From Notolepis coatsorum (lineage: Eukaryota; Chordata; Actinopteri; Aulopiformes; Paralepididae), in assembly GCA_963971535.1 (NCBI GenBank), contig OZ020585.1, positions 152,460,103 to 152,524,102 of the forward strand: 64,000 nt of DNA, given 5' to 3'. The notes under the pieces are model-generated. The model saw only the letters and a program-made list of their open reading frames with translations, made no database searches and was not told where the DNA came from. The number at the start of each line of letters is the position of its first letter. Within the stretch, counting starts at the first letter, position 1. The position numbers and the translations under genes are program-made. Shown in pieces: positions 11,544-22,851 of the stretch.

Positions 11544-11955
11544 ATTAGGCGGTAGCGGAGATTGCGTTCGTCACCAACCCCGGAGTGGCTGGATTCGCCT
11601 GTTCCAATCCAGCTCACAGCTCCGGGGTTGTCACCAGCTTGGCTGGCCGTTCACACTAATACAATTGGCAGTATTAGAGGGTGGGAGAAGCTGGCGGGGT
11701 GGGTCCGGGTCGTTGTAAACAGCGACTCCTACAGTTCGGTCGGGGCGCCTGCTAAGCGCGGATAGGATCTAAGTGGGATAGTGTGATCCTTCCACACGCT
11801 ACGCCCTCTCAGTGAGAGTCTGCGCTGCCAGGTGAAAAGAAGCGGTTTATTGGCTAGACGTGTCGGAGGAAGCACGTGATAGCCTCCACTCTCCCAGACC
11901 GACTGTGGGGAGAGTGGGGTTTTAAGGGTCTAAAATTTAAATAAAAAATAAAACA
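11544..11955 (+). mobile_element. tRNA-derived SINE, family S, copy 1
   Basis: A degenerate tRNA-like head (GCGGTAGCGGAGATTGCG, then GTTCCAATCC) is followed by a body with GGCAGTATTAGAGGGTGGGA and ACGTGTCGGAGGAAGC. It ends in AAATAAAAAATAAAA. The same body occurs at 18.56-19.05 kb (minus) and 33.52-34.01 kb. Length is about 410 bp. Confidence 0.7.
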
Positions 11956-12030
11956 TTTTCTTCTTCTCCTGCTCTCTTTACCAGGGGGGGCGGCGCTCTA
12001 GCGCCCTCTATTGACCAGCCGCCACTGGAT

Positions 12031-12428
12031 TGGATCATCTATTTAAATAATAAGATAGGGTAGGATTTAAAAGACAGCATATGTCCTGGTTAGTGCAAAG
12101 TCAGCAAGTGTGATCATTCAACAGGCCAGTTGGTCTATTCTTAAACTGCCTGATTTGGTCAAGTCTGCCCAGTCTTTTAATTTAGGGAGAATAAAACAAA
12201 TATATTGCATGCTTCTCGGGTTCTATGTAAGATATTAATTAACCATGATATAATATGGAGTAATCTATGGGGCAAATCTATGTGTCAAATCTAATCTGTA
12301 TGTTCCTATGTGGTCAAGATCTATTTGTATTCTGGTCCCAGGACCCATATTAGGGCCGAGAGTGATTTTAGATAGTAGAGCTAGCTTTAGATAGAAGATC
12401 CTAAAAGATACTGGATATAAATCTATCA
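12031..12428 (-). mobile_element. ERV 3' LTR (398 bp)
   Basis: Read on the minus strand it starts TGATAGATTTATATCC and ends GATGATCCA, giving TG..CA termini. It lies directly after a purine-rich tract (AAGAGAGGGAAT at 12429-12440) downstream of the env remnant, as a 3' LTR should. A second copy at 19773-24046, split by a LINE, confirms the boundaries. GGAT follows the outer end. Confidence 0.75.
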
Positions 12429-12967
12429 ATTCCCTCTCTTGACATTAATCTAATTTATGTCAACACCTAATATTAATTGACCCGCACCTGTCAGCCCATG
12501 TATCACCAAACGATCAACACCTAACATCTTGCCCTACACACACTACTAACACTTCTAAACACTATTAAATAATACTAAATAATACCCCTCCCCAAACTAA
12601 CTCAAACACTACACACAAATCATTATCATGGACCCGGCCTCCATTTACTTATCGCCAAACCAACCTTATAGGGGTCCCCCAAGCCCCTGTGGTATAGGCT
12701 TTTCAGATTAATCTGGCGATAGACCGGGGATCATAACTAGTTAACACAACCCACCCCCAAAATCCTATATCAGCCACTATATCTTCAAATGTGTAGGTCG
12801 TTTTAACATAACTTGTGTCCATTCGATGTTTTCTAATGTACAGGCTAGTTTATTTTTATTACTGAAAGGATAGGACAGGGAGGAAGAAAACAAAAGAGAG
12901 AAAGAGAACACACCCAAGAATCAAAAGTACTTCTACACAATAGTCTGGCCCTGTTCTCAGATGCATT
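12429..12967 (-). other. ERV 3' untranslated region with polypurine tract
   Basis: Non-coding segment between the env stop and the 3' LTR. It ends in a purine-rich tract abutting the LTR, the primer for plus-strand synthesis. No accessory frame was recognised. Confidence 0.55.
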
Positions 12968-14600
12968 TTAGTGCAGTAATGTAGCTGGGCCGTCCTCCTC
13001 GTCAGACTCCTCAGTTACTGAGATGACCTCCGCCATCAGGAGTTGAGCGGCCGGAGGAAGATGGTCGGACTCAAGGGGCCCCATACGGCCTGGAGCATTC
13101 TCGCCTGTTCCTACATTCATACCAGAGACATTCACACCCATTTGCTCACCACTCCGCTCATTCACAACCATTTGATATCCAGGGGGCTTGGAAAATCTGG
13201 TGTTAATAGAAGTTTCAATCACTTTTTCACAAAGTCTCCTGATACACGGGATGCAGCAACACCCACACAAGATGAATGATGCTATGGTTATTATGAGGGT
13301 AATTAATACTGATATTACTAATCCCCTCCAACAACCGAACTGTTTGTTCAGCCATTCACTGACAACATTAGTTACTCCAGAATGCTCGGCCATGCTATCA
13401 GACAGGGTCCTAAGCCCCTTGAGGGCTCGGGTTACTGAGCCATCAACCGCAGTGTTATTTGGGATAAAAGTACAATATTGCTCCCCATATAGCGAACACG
13501 CACCCCCTCTCTCGGCCAAGATCATATCTATAGCGATCCTATTCTGGTAAGTCATCAATGAAGTGGCTGACAATTGCTCATAAAGCCCCTCGATTGTATC
13601 CCGTGTCAGGTTCCCCAGCCTCTGTACATTAAAGTGAATATAATTGATTCGGTCAACGTTTTTGTTTGGGGTGAACCCAAGGAGGATAGAGGGTTTGATA
13701 TTAGCAGGTGAGAGTGGGGAGGCTTTGTCTAGATACTTACACTGGTCACTGGGGTTATCAACCATCATTAGTTCAGTCATGCACCAAATTTCATTCATAG
13801 AAAACATGGAGGGTACTGTTAGTAACGCTGGCGTTGCTCCCGCACATATGACACACTCCTTCTTATTTACAGCAGCTGCGTTTTCAGTGAACTCAATCCA
13901 GTAGTTTCTCTGGAAGAATCCAGTTTCTTTCGCAAATGCTTTACTAATTGCGTCCGGATCCTCCTTTTTGGGTTCACCGACCAGGGAGTTGTCTATGTTC
14001 CGAATTACATGCTCGGGTGTTGCCATGGTACTTTGATCCCCTTTCTTAACTGTCTCAGGGAGCCCAAGTACGTACTTTAATGTCGGAGGCACCTTAAGGG
14101 GCTTATCAGTGATCATTATGTGGAACAAAACACTTGGGATTGCACTGGGATAGGAGGTAAGCCAAAACTACCCCCAGTCGTCCTCACAGGGGTCTTCAAG
14201 GGTTAGGACTAGGGGATTTTAGTTAGTAGGGTTACAGTCCTCAGGTCTAGGTAGTAATGTGAGTCTCTGTAATACGTTTCTAATGGATGTGCCCCGTCCT
14301 CTCTGACTGCGCTTACCCCTAGGTACATGTGGTCCTTCAGTAAGGCTTACCTTACCGGGGGTATCTATAAGGATTTGTGTCTTTAGAATCAGGGAGTGGG
14401 ACAACATTATCAAATGGTGGGTGTGTGTCCACAGGGATCACAGTTTCATTCCCAGACTGTCTGTCCCCAAACCTCCATAGTAAGGGGGCAATACCTATGG
14501 CGGTTATTGCAGCAACAACGAATATTACCTCGCTTGCTGTACATCCCATTCTGGCAAGTGCCCTCCTGCCATTTCTTTTGGTGTGTTTAGACCCGGGCAT
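12968..14600 (-). pseudogene. env: Endogenous retrovirus env remnant
   Basis: A 386-codon frame (12968-14128) holds the end of the surface unit and a whole transmembrane subunit. It has a CVIC motif near residue 92 (CXXC, gamma-type surface unit) and a hydrophilic helix ending near residue 208. At 211-219 a cysteine motif reads CSLYGEQYC. A membrane span lies at about 269-292, followed by a Cys-rich juxtamembrane stretch and a 90-residue acidic tail. The usual CX6CC is CX6YC here, so the cysteine used for the covalent subunit link seems to be missing. Upstream, 14352-14600 encodes a probable signal peptide (hydrophobic VIFVVAAITAIGIAPLLW) and the start of the surface unit. Stops and a frame change between 14128 and 14352 break the gene, and much of the surface unit is missing compared with usual 500-650-residue Env proteins. 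Confidence 0.8.
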
Positions 14601-15028
14601 TTGATTTTGCTCGGGGGCTTGGTCTACATGAGACGGGGCTGTGGTGCCTCAGCACTTCTCCCTCTCTGGCCTGAGGGGACATATCTTTCCTCTTGTCTGT
14701 TTGTGCCAGTCCATTCTGACGGGTAGGTGTGTACAAAGCAACTGGGTTAGGGGTGTGTGGATTTTGACTATTTGGATAGGGCGCTTGAGTTCTCATGGGG
14801 CAGGTGCGTGCCCAATGACCATAATTTCCACACACAAAACAATTCCTTTTCCTTTCTTGACGGTGGAGTTTCTATTGTAACGTGTGGTGTCTTGTACAGG
14901 GGGATAGCCCTGTAATCTATTGTACTGCCCTCCCCAATAATTCCCCCTACTGGTTGGTCCGTTGTCTAACAGCCCTGCTCGGGTTACTACTAATGACCTG
15001 ATGTAGGCTGGCTTGAACGTTGTCAGAG
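14587..15028 (-). pseudogene. gag: ERV gag nucleocapsid remnant
   Basis: The frame encodes one CCHC zinc knuckle, CFVCGNYGHWARTC, followed by a Pro/Asn-rich tail. This is the nucleocapsid end of a Gag polyprotein, which packages viral RNA. Upstream codons (VQASLHQVISSNPSRA) look like gag but contain stops. The gag frame ends at 14587 while the env signal-peptide frame opens at 14600, so the two overlap and no protease, RT or integrase lies between them. Upstream it is cut by the LTR element at 15029. Confidence 0.7.
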
Positions 15029-17205
15029 ATAATGTGGGTAAATTTGTTTGCTGCTCGAATCAGGACAAAAGGATATAGAATATTAGACACAGGACAATGA
15101 GTTCAAACATCATGTATTGTATTTATTGAATAATCAGAAAGCATAATTACATGAATTATCGGGTGGTCCATGGATCACGACAGGCTTGTTGACAGCAATG
15201 CAGCATAGCAGAGTGGCCAAGGAGCTCTCTCTTCCCTCTATTCTAAATAGTCTGATATACTTGTCTGAACTAGGGTGTCTTCGCTGGCTGACCAATCAAG
15301 TGTGAGACACCTGTGTCCTTTCCCATATGATCCAGCTCGGACCAGGTCCTCGAGGATGCATATTTATGTAACAGGAAAATGCACAGGCATCCACCCCGCA
15401 CTGACCAGCCACCTTTCTGGAAATAAGGGGCCCCTTTTATCTTGGCCTAAAAAGCCTCTCAATGTTTATGATACTGATTGTACTGTAATTCTATTTATCA
15501 ATGACTTTTAACTTAATCAATGTTCCTAATTAACTAATATATTTATATATGATATAAGCCTAAAGTCTGACATTAATTTCCGTCATTCCCTCCTGTGGGG
15601 CTCTTAAGCCCCAGATACATAATTAACCAACCTCACAAACTCCTTACTGAGAGTCATGGAGTATGACAAAACATATTAGAATTATAGGCCATTAGAATTA
15701 TAGGCCCCACCATTAATACATCACCCTCCTGTGGGGCTGTCTAAGCCCCAAACATTCAATCTAAATTGGACTTATAAATCGCAAACGCCCTTCAAATATA
15801 TATATATCAAGATCCATCAAGCTCAGTCAGTGGTAACATCCTATGAAAACTAGAATATGACTAAACAGAACCAGAATTAACGTTAAAAACCACACATCAT
15901 ATATAATTGTAATATCAGACCATCATCAAGCTTACACTTAAAGTAATTTACTCATTTATTATGTCAGAGAGTGAGAGGGGGTCCACATCTGCAAGTTGGG
16001 GTGAAAACCTAAGTGTTAGATGTTAAGAAACAGGGCAAAATTCCCCAACCACCCTCAGATGTTATTGAGCGGCAACATGACCTGTTTGCAGACGGGCACA
16101 CCCATTCACCCCCAATCAGGATAATCAACATGACATAGGAAACAACGAAATATTGCAAGAAATACGCTGTTTTTGTGGCCTATATGGCCTAAATCATGGC
16201 AAGCAAATAACACATATGGATCCACCCGGAAAAAGACTTTCAATAACCAACATGATGACAATCATTATTATCACATAATATAATCATACATAATTACGTT
16301 TCAATAGTTCATAATCCGTATGAGATGAGTCGATTTCCCCACATAATCTTTCCTGCTGTGTGTGTGTCTAAACTTCCCTGGGGAATGGCTATTGAAGCGA
16401 TGGTCCAGAGTGGCTTCTAAAAAAACGCAATGCACCCTGGACATGAATTGTTCATCCGCCTAGTGACAGTGTCATAGAAATAAAATGTGAAGTCCTCCGG
16501 GATGTGTGATAATAACCTGTATCAGCATATGCCTAGCCGTGTCTACCTGTTGCTGCGTGGTCTGGGGGTCAGGGGATGACTCGTGGGGGGGTTTGTGACG
16601 ACTTCTGGGGTGGGGGATGGTGATGAGGGGGATGGGGGTCATGGTGATGAGGGGAATGGGGACGATCTCCTGGCTGGCTCGCCAATAATGTGGGTACATT
16701 TGTTTGCTCCTTGAATCAGGACAAAAGGATATAGAATATTAGACACAGGACAATGAGTTCAAACATCATGTATTGTATTTATTGAATAATCAGAAAGCAT
16801 AATTACATGAATTATCGGGTGGTCCATGGATCACGACAGGCTTGTTGACAGCAATGCAGCATAGCAGAGTGGCCAAGGAGCTCTCTCTTCCCTCTATTCT
16901 AAATGGTCTGATATGCTCGTCTGAACTAGGGTGTCTTCGCTGGCTGACCAATCAAGTGTGAGACACCCGTGTCCTTTCCCATATGATCCAGCTCGGACCA
17001 GGTCCTTGAGGATGCATATTTATGTAACAGGAAAATGCACAGATTAGGGGCCCCTTTAGCCTTGGCCTAAAAAGCCTCTCAATGTTTATGATACTGATTG
17101 TACTGTAATTCTATTTATCAATGACTTTTAACTTAATCAATGTTCCTAATTAACTAATATATTTATATATGATATAAGCCTAAAGTCTGACGTTAATTTC
17201 CGTCA
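15029..17205 (-). mobile_element. Short LTR retrotransposon without recognisable coding region
   Basis: Two direct repeats, 15029-15585 (557 bp) and 16685-17205 (521 bp), are near-identical apart from a 36-bp indel. On the minus strand each starts TGACGGAAATTAA. The upstream copy is followed at once by TGGCGAGCCAGCCAGG (16669-16684), which fits a tRNA primer-binding site. The downstream copy is preceded by a purine tract CAGGAGGGAA. The 1.1-kb interior has only one short frame (16472-16699, Pro/His-rich) and no protein motif. I could not find a convincing target duplication. It lies in the gag of the env-bearing retrovirus and must have used another element's enzymes. Confidence 0.75.
15594..16668. 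other. Interior of the short LTR element, non-coding
   Basis: AT-rich, with two copies of CCTCCTGTGGGGCT near 15590 and 15724, each just before AAGCCCC. This repeats the purine-tract neighbourhood and may be a duplicated priming region. No gene was seen. Confidence 0.5.
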
Positions 17206-17299
17206 GTATCTGAAAATGTTTGAGCTCTCCTCCTGTATATGGTGGTGGCTGTTCCATAGTCAATTCTAAATGCGTATCTACCGAGTACAATGTAGAGAA

Positions 17300-17480
17300 A
17301 CAAAACTAGAGGCAGGGAAAGGGGGAAAAATGGGAGAGATTTGACTTGAGAGATGGGAAGGGGAGGGACAGAGAGAGGTGAAAAAGAGAGTGGGGAGGGA
17401 GAGAGGGTGTGAGAAAGGGAGAAGGGGGGTGAAACAGAGAGGGCATGAGAAAAAATAGAGAGAGAGAAAAAGAGTGGGGC
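17300..17480. repeat. Purine-rich low-complexity tract
   Basis: Degenerate GGGAGAGA/GGGAGGGAGAGAGG sequence over about 180 bp. Open frames over it are compositional. Confidence 0.7.
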
Positions 17481-17608
17481 GGGGAGGGAGAGGGTGTGCA
17501 AATATAAAATGAACGGGTAGCTTTGTAGCTTGAGCTTATGGCCCTTAAGAGAAGTTACACAGAAAAGCACAGCTTTCTAAAAATAATCACTTGTACAATG
17601 AACAGAAA

Positions 17609-17610
<2 letters not shown>

Positions 17611-17671
<61 letters not shown>

Positions 17672-17785
17672 GAGAGACAGAGACAGAGAGAGAGACAGAG
17701 AAAGAGACAGAGAGAGAGAGAGATAGAGAGAGAGAGAAAAAGAGAGTGAGAGACAGAGAGAGACTGAAAGAGACAGAGACAACGA
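17611..17785. repeat. (GA)n and degenerate GA/GACA repeats
   Basis: About 55 bp of pure GA followed by GAGACAGA-type variants. The region to 18140 is AT-rich and otherwise empty. Confidence 0.9.
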
Positions 17786-18140
17786 AAAGGGGAAAAACTA
17801 AAATGGGAAATGGGGAATATGGGTCTCTTTTATACCCACTGCGTGAGTGGCGTTTTATTTTTATTTTATAGGCTCCTTGTATATGCCCTGTTTTACTATT
17901 ATTTATTTTCTTAAATCTAATTTACTATATTGCGCAATGTATAATCTCTCCTTGCTACTTATAGATTAACATTTTTATATATATATATTTTTTTTCAATG
18001 AAATTTCAAATGAGAATTCTTAACTAATTAATTTACTGCAAGTTTTTTTTCTTCATTTATTGGTTAATTGAAGGTAGTAACAGATTTTTTTTTATCTGTC
18101 TAAATTATCCTAGCTATGGCTACTTCCTATATAATTTTTT

Positions 18141-18533
18141 ATGCATGCAATTTATTCTATTATTTCTATGGTATTTGATCTCACCCCTGGTGTCTCACTT
18201 TTATTCATGCAATTTATTAAATTTTTTCTATGGTATTTGATCACACCCCTGGTGTCTCACTTTTATTCATGCAATTTATTCTATGGTATTTGATCGCACC
18301 CCTGGTGTCTCACTTTTATTCATGCAATTTATTCTATAGTAATTGATCGCACCCCCGGCGTCTCACTTTTATTCATGCAATTTATTCTATAGTATTTGAT
18401 CGCACCCCCGGTGTCTCACTTTTATTCATGCAATTTATTCTATAGTATTTGATCGCACCCCCGGTGTCTCACTTTTATTCATGCAATTGATTCAATTTAT
18501 TCTATAGTATTTGATTTTATTCATGCATCTTCA
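18141..18533. repeat. 53-bp minisatellite
   Basis: About seven head-to-tail copies of a 53-bp unit that contains TCATGCAATTTATTCTATAG, TTTGATCGCAC and GTCTCACTTTTAT. Early copies carry CACCCCTGG and later ones CACCCCCGG, so the array has diverged from one side. The last unit is shortened. Confidence 0.9.
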
Positions 18534-18555
18534 GAACCTCTTTACTATTATTTGT

Positions 18556-19049
18556 AGTTTTTCTTTTTTTTTTGTATCCACTTTTTCTCCCATTTTTCTA
18601 TATTTTCTCCCATCCCAATTTCGTATCATCCAATTCAACCCTCCCCTGTCACGAACGCTGTTTCTTGCCTCCCACAAGCCGGCTGCAATGTGGACTAAGT
18701 CATACATAGCACAAGTCCCCTCCGGTACTTGAGGTAACAGCAGTCGCATCTTTTCACCTGCGCAGCTCGATTTCTCAGTGGCGAGGAGTAACGCGTGGGA
18801 GGCTCACGCTGCCAACGACACTTCCTGATTCTACTGCGCAGGCGCACCAACCGACCTGTAGGAGTCGCTGTCCACAACGCCCGATCCCCACCCATCAATT
18901 TCCCACCCCCTAATACGGCCAATGTGTATTAGTATGAACGACCAGCTAAACTGAAAGCAATGTGGAGCGCTGGGCTCGAACAGGCAAGCCCAGCGTCTCA
19001 GTCATTCGTGGCGAGTGCCTTGCCCACTACGCCACATAGCCGCCACATT
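18556..19049 (-). mobile_element. tRNA-derived SINE, family S, copy 2 (best head)
   Basis: On the minus strand the element opens with TGGCGTAGTGGGCAAGGC, a good pol III A box. About 45 bp on is TGTTCGAGCCC, a B box (18972-18983). The body has GGCCGTATTAGGGGGTGGG and GCGTTGTGGACAGCGACTCC, and it ends in an A-rich tail. This copy shows most clearly that the family derives from a tRNA. Confidence 0.8.
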
Positions 19050-19151
19050 TTTTCTGATAGTTTAAACATACAGATACGTATTCAGTAAAATGACAAATGA
19101 TTTCCTAAATAGTTATTTCCCCAATGGCAGACTTTTTTCAGTGTAAGTGGT

Positions 19152-19481
19152 GTGGTCTGCTCACCGTATTTTGTTGATCAAGCGCTTGTATTTTGTCATT
19201 TGAAGAAGTATCTGCAGTGCTCATCAGTTGTCAGGTCCCCGAGATCATTCTGTCATCCCAGCGGAAGGCCTCCAATTGAAAGTGTTCGAACTCAGGATCT
19301 GGGTTCTTTGATGGCAGAGACTCGGATCAAAAAAGTGGACATGAAGACAGAAGTTGCTTTGTTAGCAAGAAGATGTGGTCGTTTACTGGCTTCTGAAGGT
19401 TGCATGAAAAAATACAAACAGATCGATCTGGACTCAATCATAATATCAAGCTCTACGCCGAGAAGCAGGATATCAGACTGA
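19152..19481 (+). CDS. Possible small coding fragment, function unknown
   Basis: A 109-codon frame with a fairly protein-like C-terminal half: AETRIKKVDMKTEVALLARR, then CGRLLASEGCMKKYKQIDLD. I do not recognise it. It has no obvious promoter or splice sites. It lies between a SINE and a solo LTR, so it may be a decayed transposon piece or chance. Confidence 0.2.
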   Translation: MVCSPYFVDQALVFCHLKKYLQCSSVVRSPRSFCHPSGRPPIESVRTQDLGSLMAETRIKKVDMKTEVALLARRCGRLLASEGCMKKYKQIDLDSIIISSSTPRSRISD

Positions 19482-20173
19482 GTGAACAAGTCTGGTCTCT
19501 GGTTGGTCTATTTATCAGCAGTTTGTCCTACCAGATAGAGTTTTGGTAACACATGGTATGACAGGTCTGATCATTTAAAGGCATGGTTTCACCCTTGTGA
19601 TATTCGAGGACGTGCCGGGCTGTCTGGCATTTTTAGTGGCTTTTTGCTGAGTCAGAGATTAAATATAATGGCAGACTAGAGGGTTCTTGTAATAAAGGTT
19701 ATTTGTAATATAAAGTAGCAGAGTTTGAGATTGATTCTATTTCTCAGGTCTAAGTGTTAATTTTATAGGGATTGGATCATCTATTTAAATAGTAAGATAG
19801 GGTAGGATTTAAATGACAGCATATGTCCTGGTTAGTGCAAAGTTTCAAGTTTCAAGTTTCTTTAATAGTTGTCATACAGAAGTACAGAATACTTTTATAC
19901 AAAATGCTTCTTTCTGTTACGCTCCAGAGACTGTGCTAGACAAAAGATAAGTATGAAATAAAATAAGTATAGCAAGTAAAAAAGTAAAAATAGAAGTCAC
20001 GTACGTAGACACAAGTGTTCAGTATGTACATATGTACAATGTTCAATGCAAAATAGAAGTAACTGAGTTACCATACAATATACTATGCAATATACTAATA
20101 TACAATATACTATATAGTGCAAAGCAGACATGGGATGAGGTACAATTTAGGTACAATTTACAGTAAGGTGTCC

Positions 20174-20655
20174 TGAGGTACGGTGGTGTAGTGGTTAACA
20201 CTGTCGCCTCACAGCAAGAAGGTCCAGGGTTCGATTCCCGCTTGGGGACCAGGTTTCCATGATGCCAGGTACCCAGGTGGGGTATCTCCCAGGCCTTTCT
20301 GTGTGGAGTTTGCATGTTCTCCCCGTGCTCGCAAGGGTTTCCCCCCCGATAAGATAAACCCAATGGAAAAACATGCACAACAACAGATCGCTAACGCTGT
20401 GGCGTCCTTGACGAAGACGGACAGGAGCACTTGGATTGGTCCCTTGGCGCGGCTCACGTTGACGCCTGTCTGCTCCCGGCTGCCCTTGGGGGGAAGGACG
20501 ACGGGATGGGTTAATCACAGAGACGAATCGCATCAGCGATCCTACAGACAATGCATGAGTGTGTGTTCCGGTGTGTGTGTGTTGTGGATAATAGCCAATG
20601 CCAATTAAAGACCTCTGAGCAGGTCCTGCATTATTATTATTATTATTATGAGGTA
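20174..20655 (+). mobile_element. tRNA-derived SINE with TGAGGTA target duplication
   Basis: The head GGTGGTGTAGTGGTTAACAC is a pol III A box region, and GGTTCGATTCCC is a strong B box near 20230. The body contains TGTGTGGAGTTTGCATGTTC, a very common fish/chordate SINE phrase, and the element ends in (ATT)n. TGAGGTA at 20174-20180 and 20649-20655 is the duplicated target. The LINE copy at 62.8-63.7 kb lacks this insertion and shows the empty site. Confidence 0.9.
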
Positions 20656-20810
20656 TGGTTTGTAGTGCAAATTATTTGCCAATAAATATAAAGTGTGTCT
20701 AGGTGTTCTAAAGTGTGTAGAGTGGGTGCTGCAGTGGGTTGTTTGTTTAAAGTGAGTGTGTGCGTGTGGATGTGTGTGCTGTGAGTGCATTTGATGGTTG
20801 TTGCATAGTG

Positions 20811-22339
20811 TTATTGTTCGTTGAGCAACCTGATGGCCTGGGGATAGAAGCTTCTTCTGAGTCTTTCTGTGCTTGTCATGAGACTCCGGTATCGCTTGCC
20901 TGACCGCAGCAGTTCAAAGAGGCAGTTGTTTGGGTGGCTGGAGTCCTTGATAATTCTCTTAGCCTTACCCCTGCACCGCTTGTTGTAAATGTTCTGGAGA
21001 GTGGGAAGCCCCCCTCCAATTGTGCGCTCGGCTGAACGGGCCACTCTCTGTAGTCTGCTACGGTCTTGTGCGGTGCTATTCCCAAACCAGGAGGTGATAT
21101 TGCCAGTCAGGATGCTCTCTATTGTACATGAGTAGAAGTTCTTAAGGATCTTCTGACTGACTTGGAACTTCCTTAGGCGCCTGAGGAAGTAGAGGCATTG
21201 TCGTGCCTTCTTCACAACACTGTCAATGTGTGTGGTCCATGTCAAGTCCTCGGATATGTGGGCTCCGAGGTACTTAAAACTGTTCACTCTCTCAACCGGT
21301 GCCCTGTCGATGCTGAGGGGGCTGTAGTCCCTGACCCCCGACCTCCTAAAGTCCACAATCATCTCCTTTATTTTGCTGACGTTCAGGGAGAGGCTGTTCT
21401 CTTGGCACCATCCCACCAGGACCTTGACCTCTTCCAGGTAGGCCTTCTCGTCGTTTGCAGAGATCAGGCCCACCACTACTGTGTCGTCAGCAAATTTGAA
21501 GATTGTGTTGTTGTTCCGCTGAGCCACACAGTCATGTGTGTACAGGGTGTAGAGGAGGGGACTCAGAACACAGCCCTGGGGGGCCCCTATGTTGAGGGTG
21601 TTGGATGAGGAGGTGCAGTTGCCTGCTCTCACCACCTGGGGTCTACCTGTCAGGAAGTCCAAGACCCACTGGCAGAGGTCATAGTTCAAGCCCAGGTCCC
21701 TGAGCTTGGCTATGAGTTTGGAGGGGACTATGGTATTGAATGCTGAGCTGTCGATGAATAGCATTTTCACATAGTTGCCCTGCCTCTTGTCCAGGTGTGA
21801 TGCTGCTGTGTGCAGCACATGGGCTATGGCGTCCTCCGTGGACCTGTTGGGGCGGTATGCAAATTGCAGGGGGTCCAGGTTGATGGGGAGGGAGGAACAG
21901 ATGTAGCCCTTCACTATAGCTTCTCAAAGCACTTCATGGCTATGGAGGTGAGAGCTACAGGGCGGTAGTCGTTGAGGCAAGTGGGCGTAGATTTTTTGGG
22001 TACAGGGATGATGGTGGACTTCTTCAAACAGGTGGGGATGACAGCCTGTTCTAAGGACAGGTTAAATATGTCAGTGAATACCGGGGCCAGTTGGTCGGCA
22101 CAGACTTTTAGGACGCGGCCGGGGATACCGTCCGGTCCTGCTGCCTTCCTGATATTCACTTTCTTAAAGGTCCTCCTCACCTCATGTTCTGTTATTCTGA
22201 ACACTGAATCTCCATCAGCAGCGCCCCCCCCCCCCCCCCCCTCCATTGCGGTGGTTTGTAGGCTGGTGTTGTTATTCACCGCCTCAAACCTTGCATAGAA
22301 GGTATTGAGATAATTTGCTAAGGAGATGTCACTGTTCAA
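20811..22339 (-). pseudogene. LINE reverse transcriptase, copy 2
   Basis: Two frames meet near 21914. The upstream one (21914-22339) carries the RT fingers with AAGPDGIPGRVLK, TIIPVPKKS and [18 protein letters not shown]. The downstream one (20811-21914) carries the palm, thumb and C-terminal region: [28 protein letters not shown] with the first catalytic Asp at residue 55, [23 protein letters not shown] at 141-144, and [14 protein letters not shown]. The enzyme copies LINE RNA at the nicked target. A frame change at the junction inactivates it. The first Asp loop looks one residue short compared with the usual FSSAFN pattern I know from the group. Confidence 0.9.
22217..22243. repeat. Poly-C tract inside the LINE
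   Basis: An uninterrupted C run (G on the coding strand) between the linker and RT coding. It encodes a Gly run and is a likely site of the length changes that shift the frame. Confidence 0.85.
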
Positions 22340-22850
22340 CTGTATCCCTATAACGCTGTTTTGCCTCTATTACTGCTCTCCTGACGCTGTATCTCGCCGT
22401 CTTGTGTTCATTCATGTTGCCTGTCACAAGCCCAGCGTTGTAGGCTGAGGTGCGCACTTCCAGAGCCTCACGGATGGATTTATCTACCCAGGGCTTTTGA
22501 TTTGGGTAAATTCTAATTGTGGTAGAGGGGATTGTTTCTTCTACCAGAGTACAGACAAAGTCAAGCACCGTTTCAGTGTATTCGTTAATGTTGCCTTATC
22601 ACGGAACACACTCCAGTCTGTGCATTCAAGTGCAGCCTGGAGTGTCTCCTCTGACGTCACAGTCCAACGCTTAACCTCTCGCGATACTACCGCTGTGTGC
22701 TTAAGACTCTGTTTATACTTTGGCAAAAGGAAGATGGCGGCGTGGTCCGACTTACCGAATGGACTAAGAGCCTGTGCCTGTACCCGTTCTTAAATTGCGA
22801 GTATACATGTTCTAATATGTTCTCGCCTCTGGTGGGACAGGTCACATGCT
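22340..22850 (-). pseudogene. LINE linker and end of endonuclease, copy 2
   Basis: Minus-strand frames encode the last endonuclease motif (FGKSDHAAIFLLPKYK, the catalytic SDH) followed by the endonuclease-RT linker: TSEETLQAALECTDWSVFRD and, in another frame, IYPNQKPWVDKSIREAL. Two or more frame changes occur. The order agrees with a CR1/L2-like ORF2. Confidence 0.7.
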
Positions 22851-22851
22851 G

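Noticed and set aside
17538-17871. Arg/Glu-rich open frames
   Set aside because: Translation of GA-repeat DNA; dipeptide periodicity only.
18141-18533. CRISPR-like array
   Set aside because: Units are contiguous 53-bp tandem copies without unique spacers, in a vertebrate genome.
20181-20260. A functional tRNA gene
   Set aside because: A and B boxes are present but the sequence continues into a SINE body with an ATT tail and has a target duplication.
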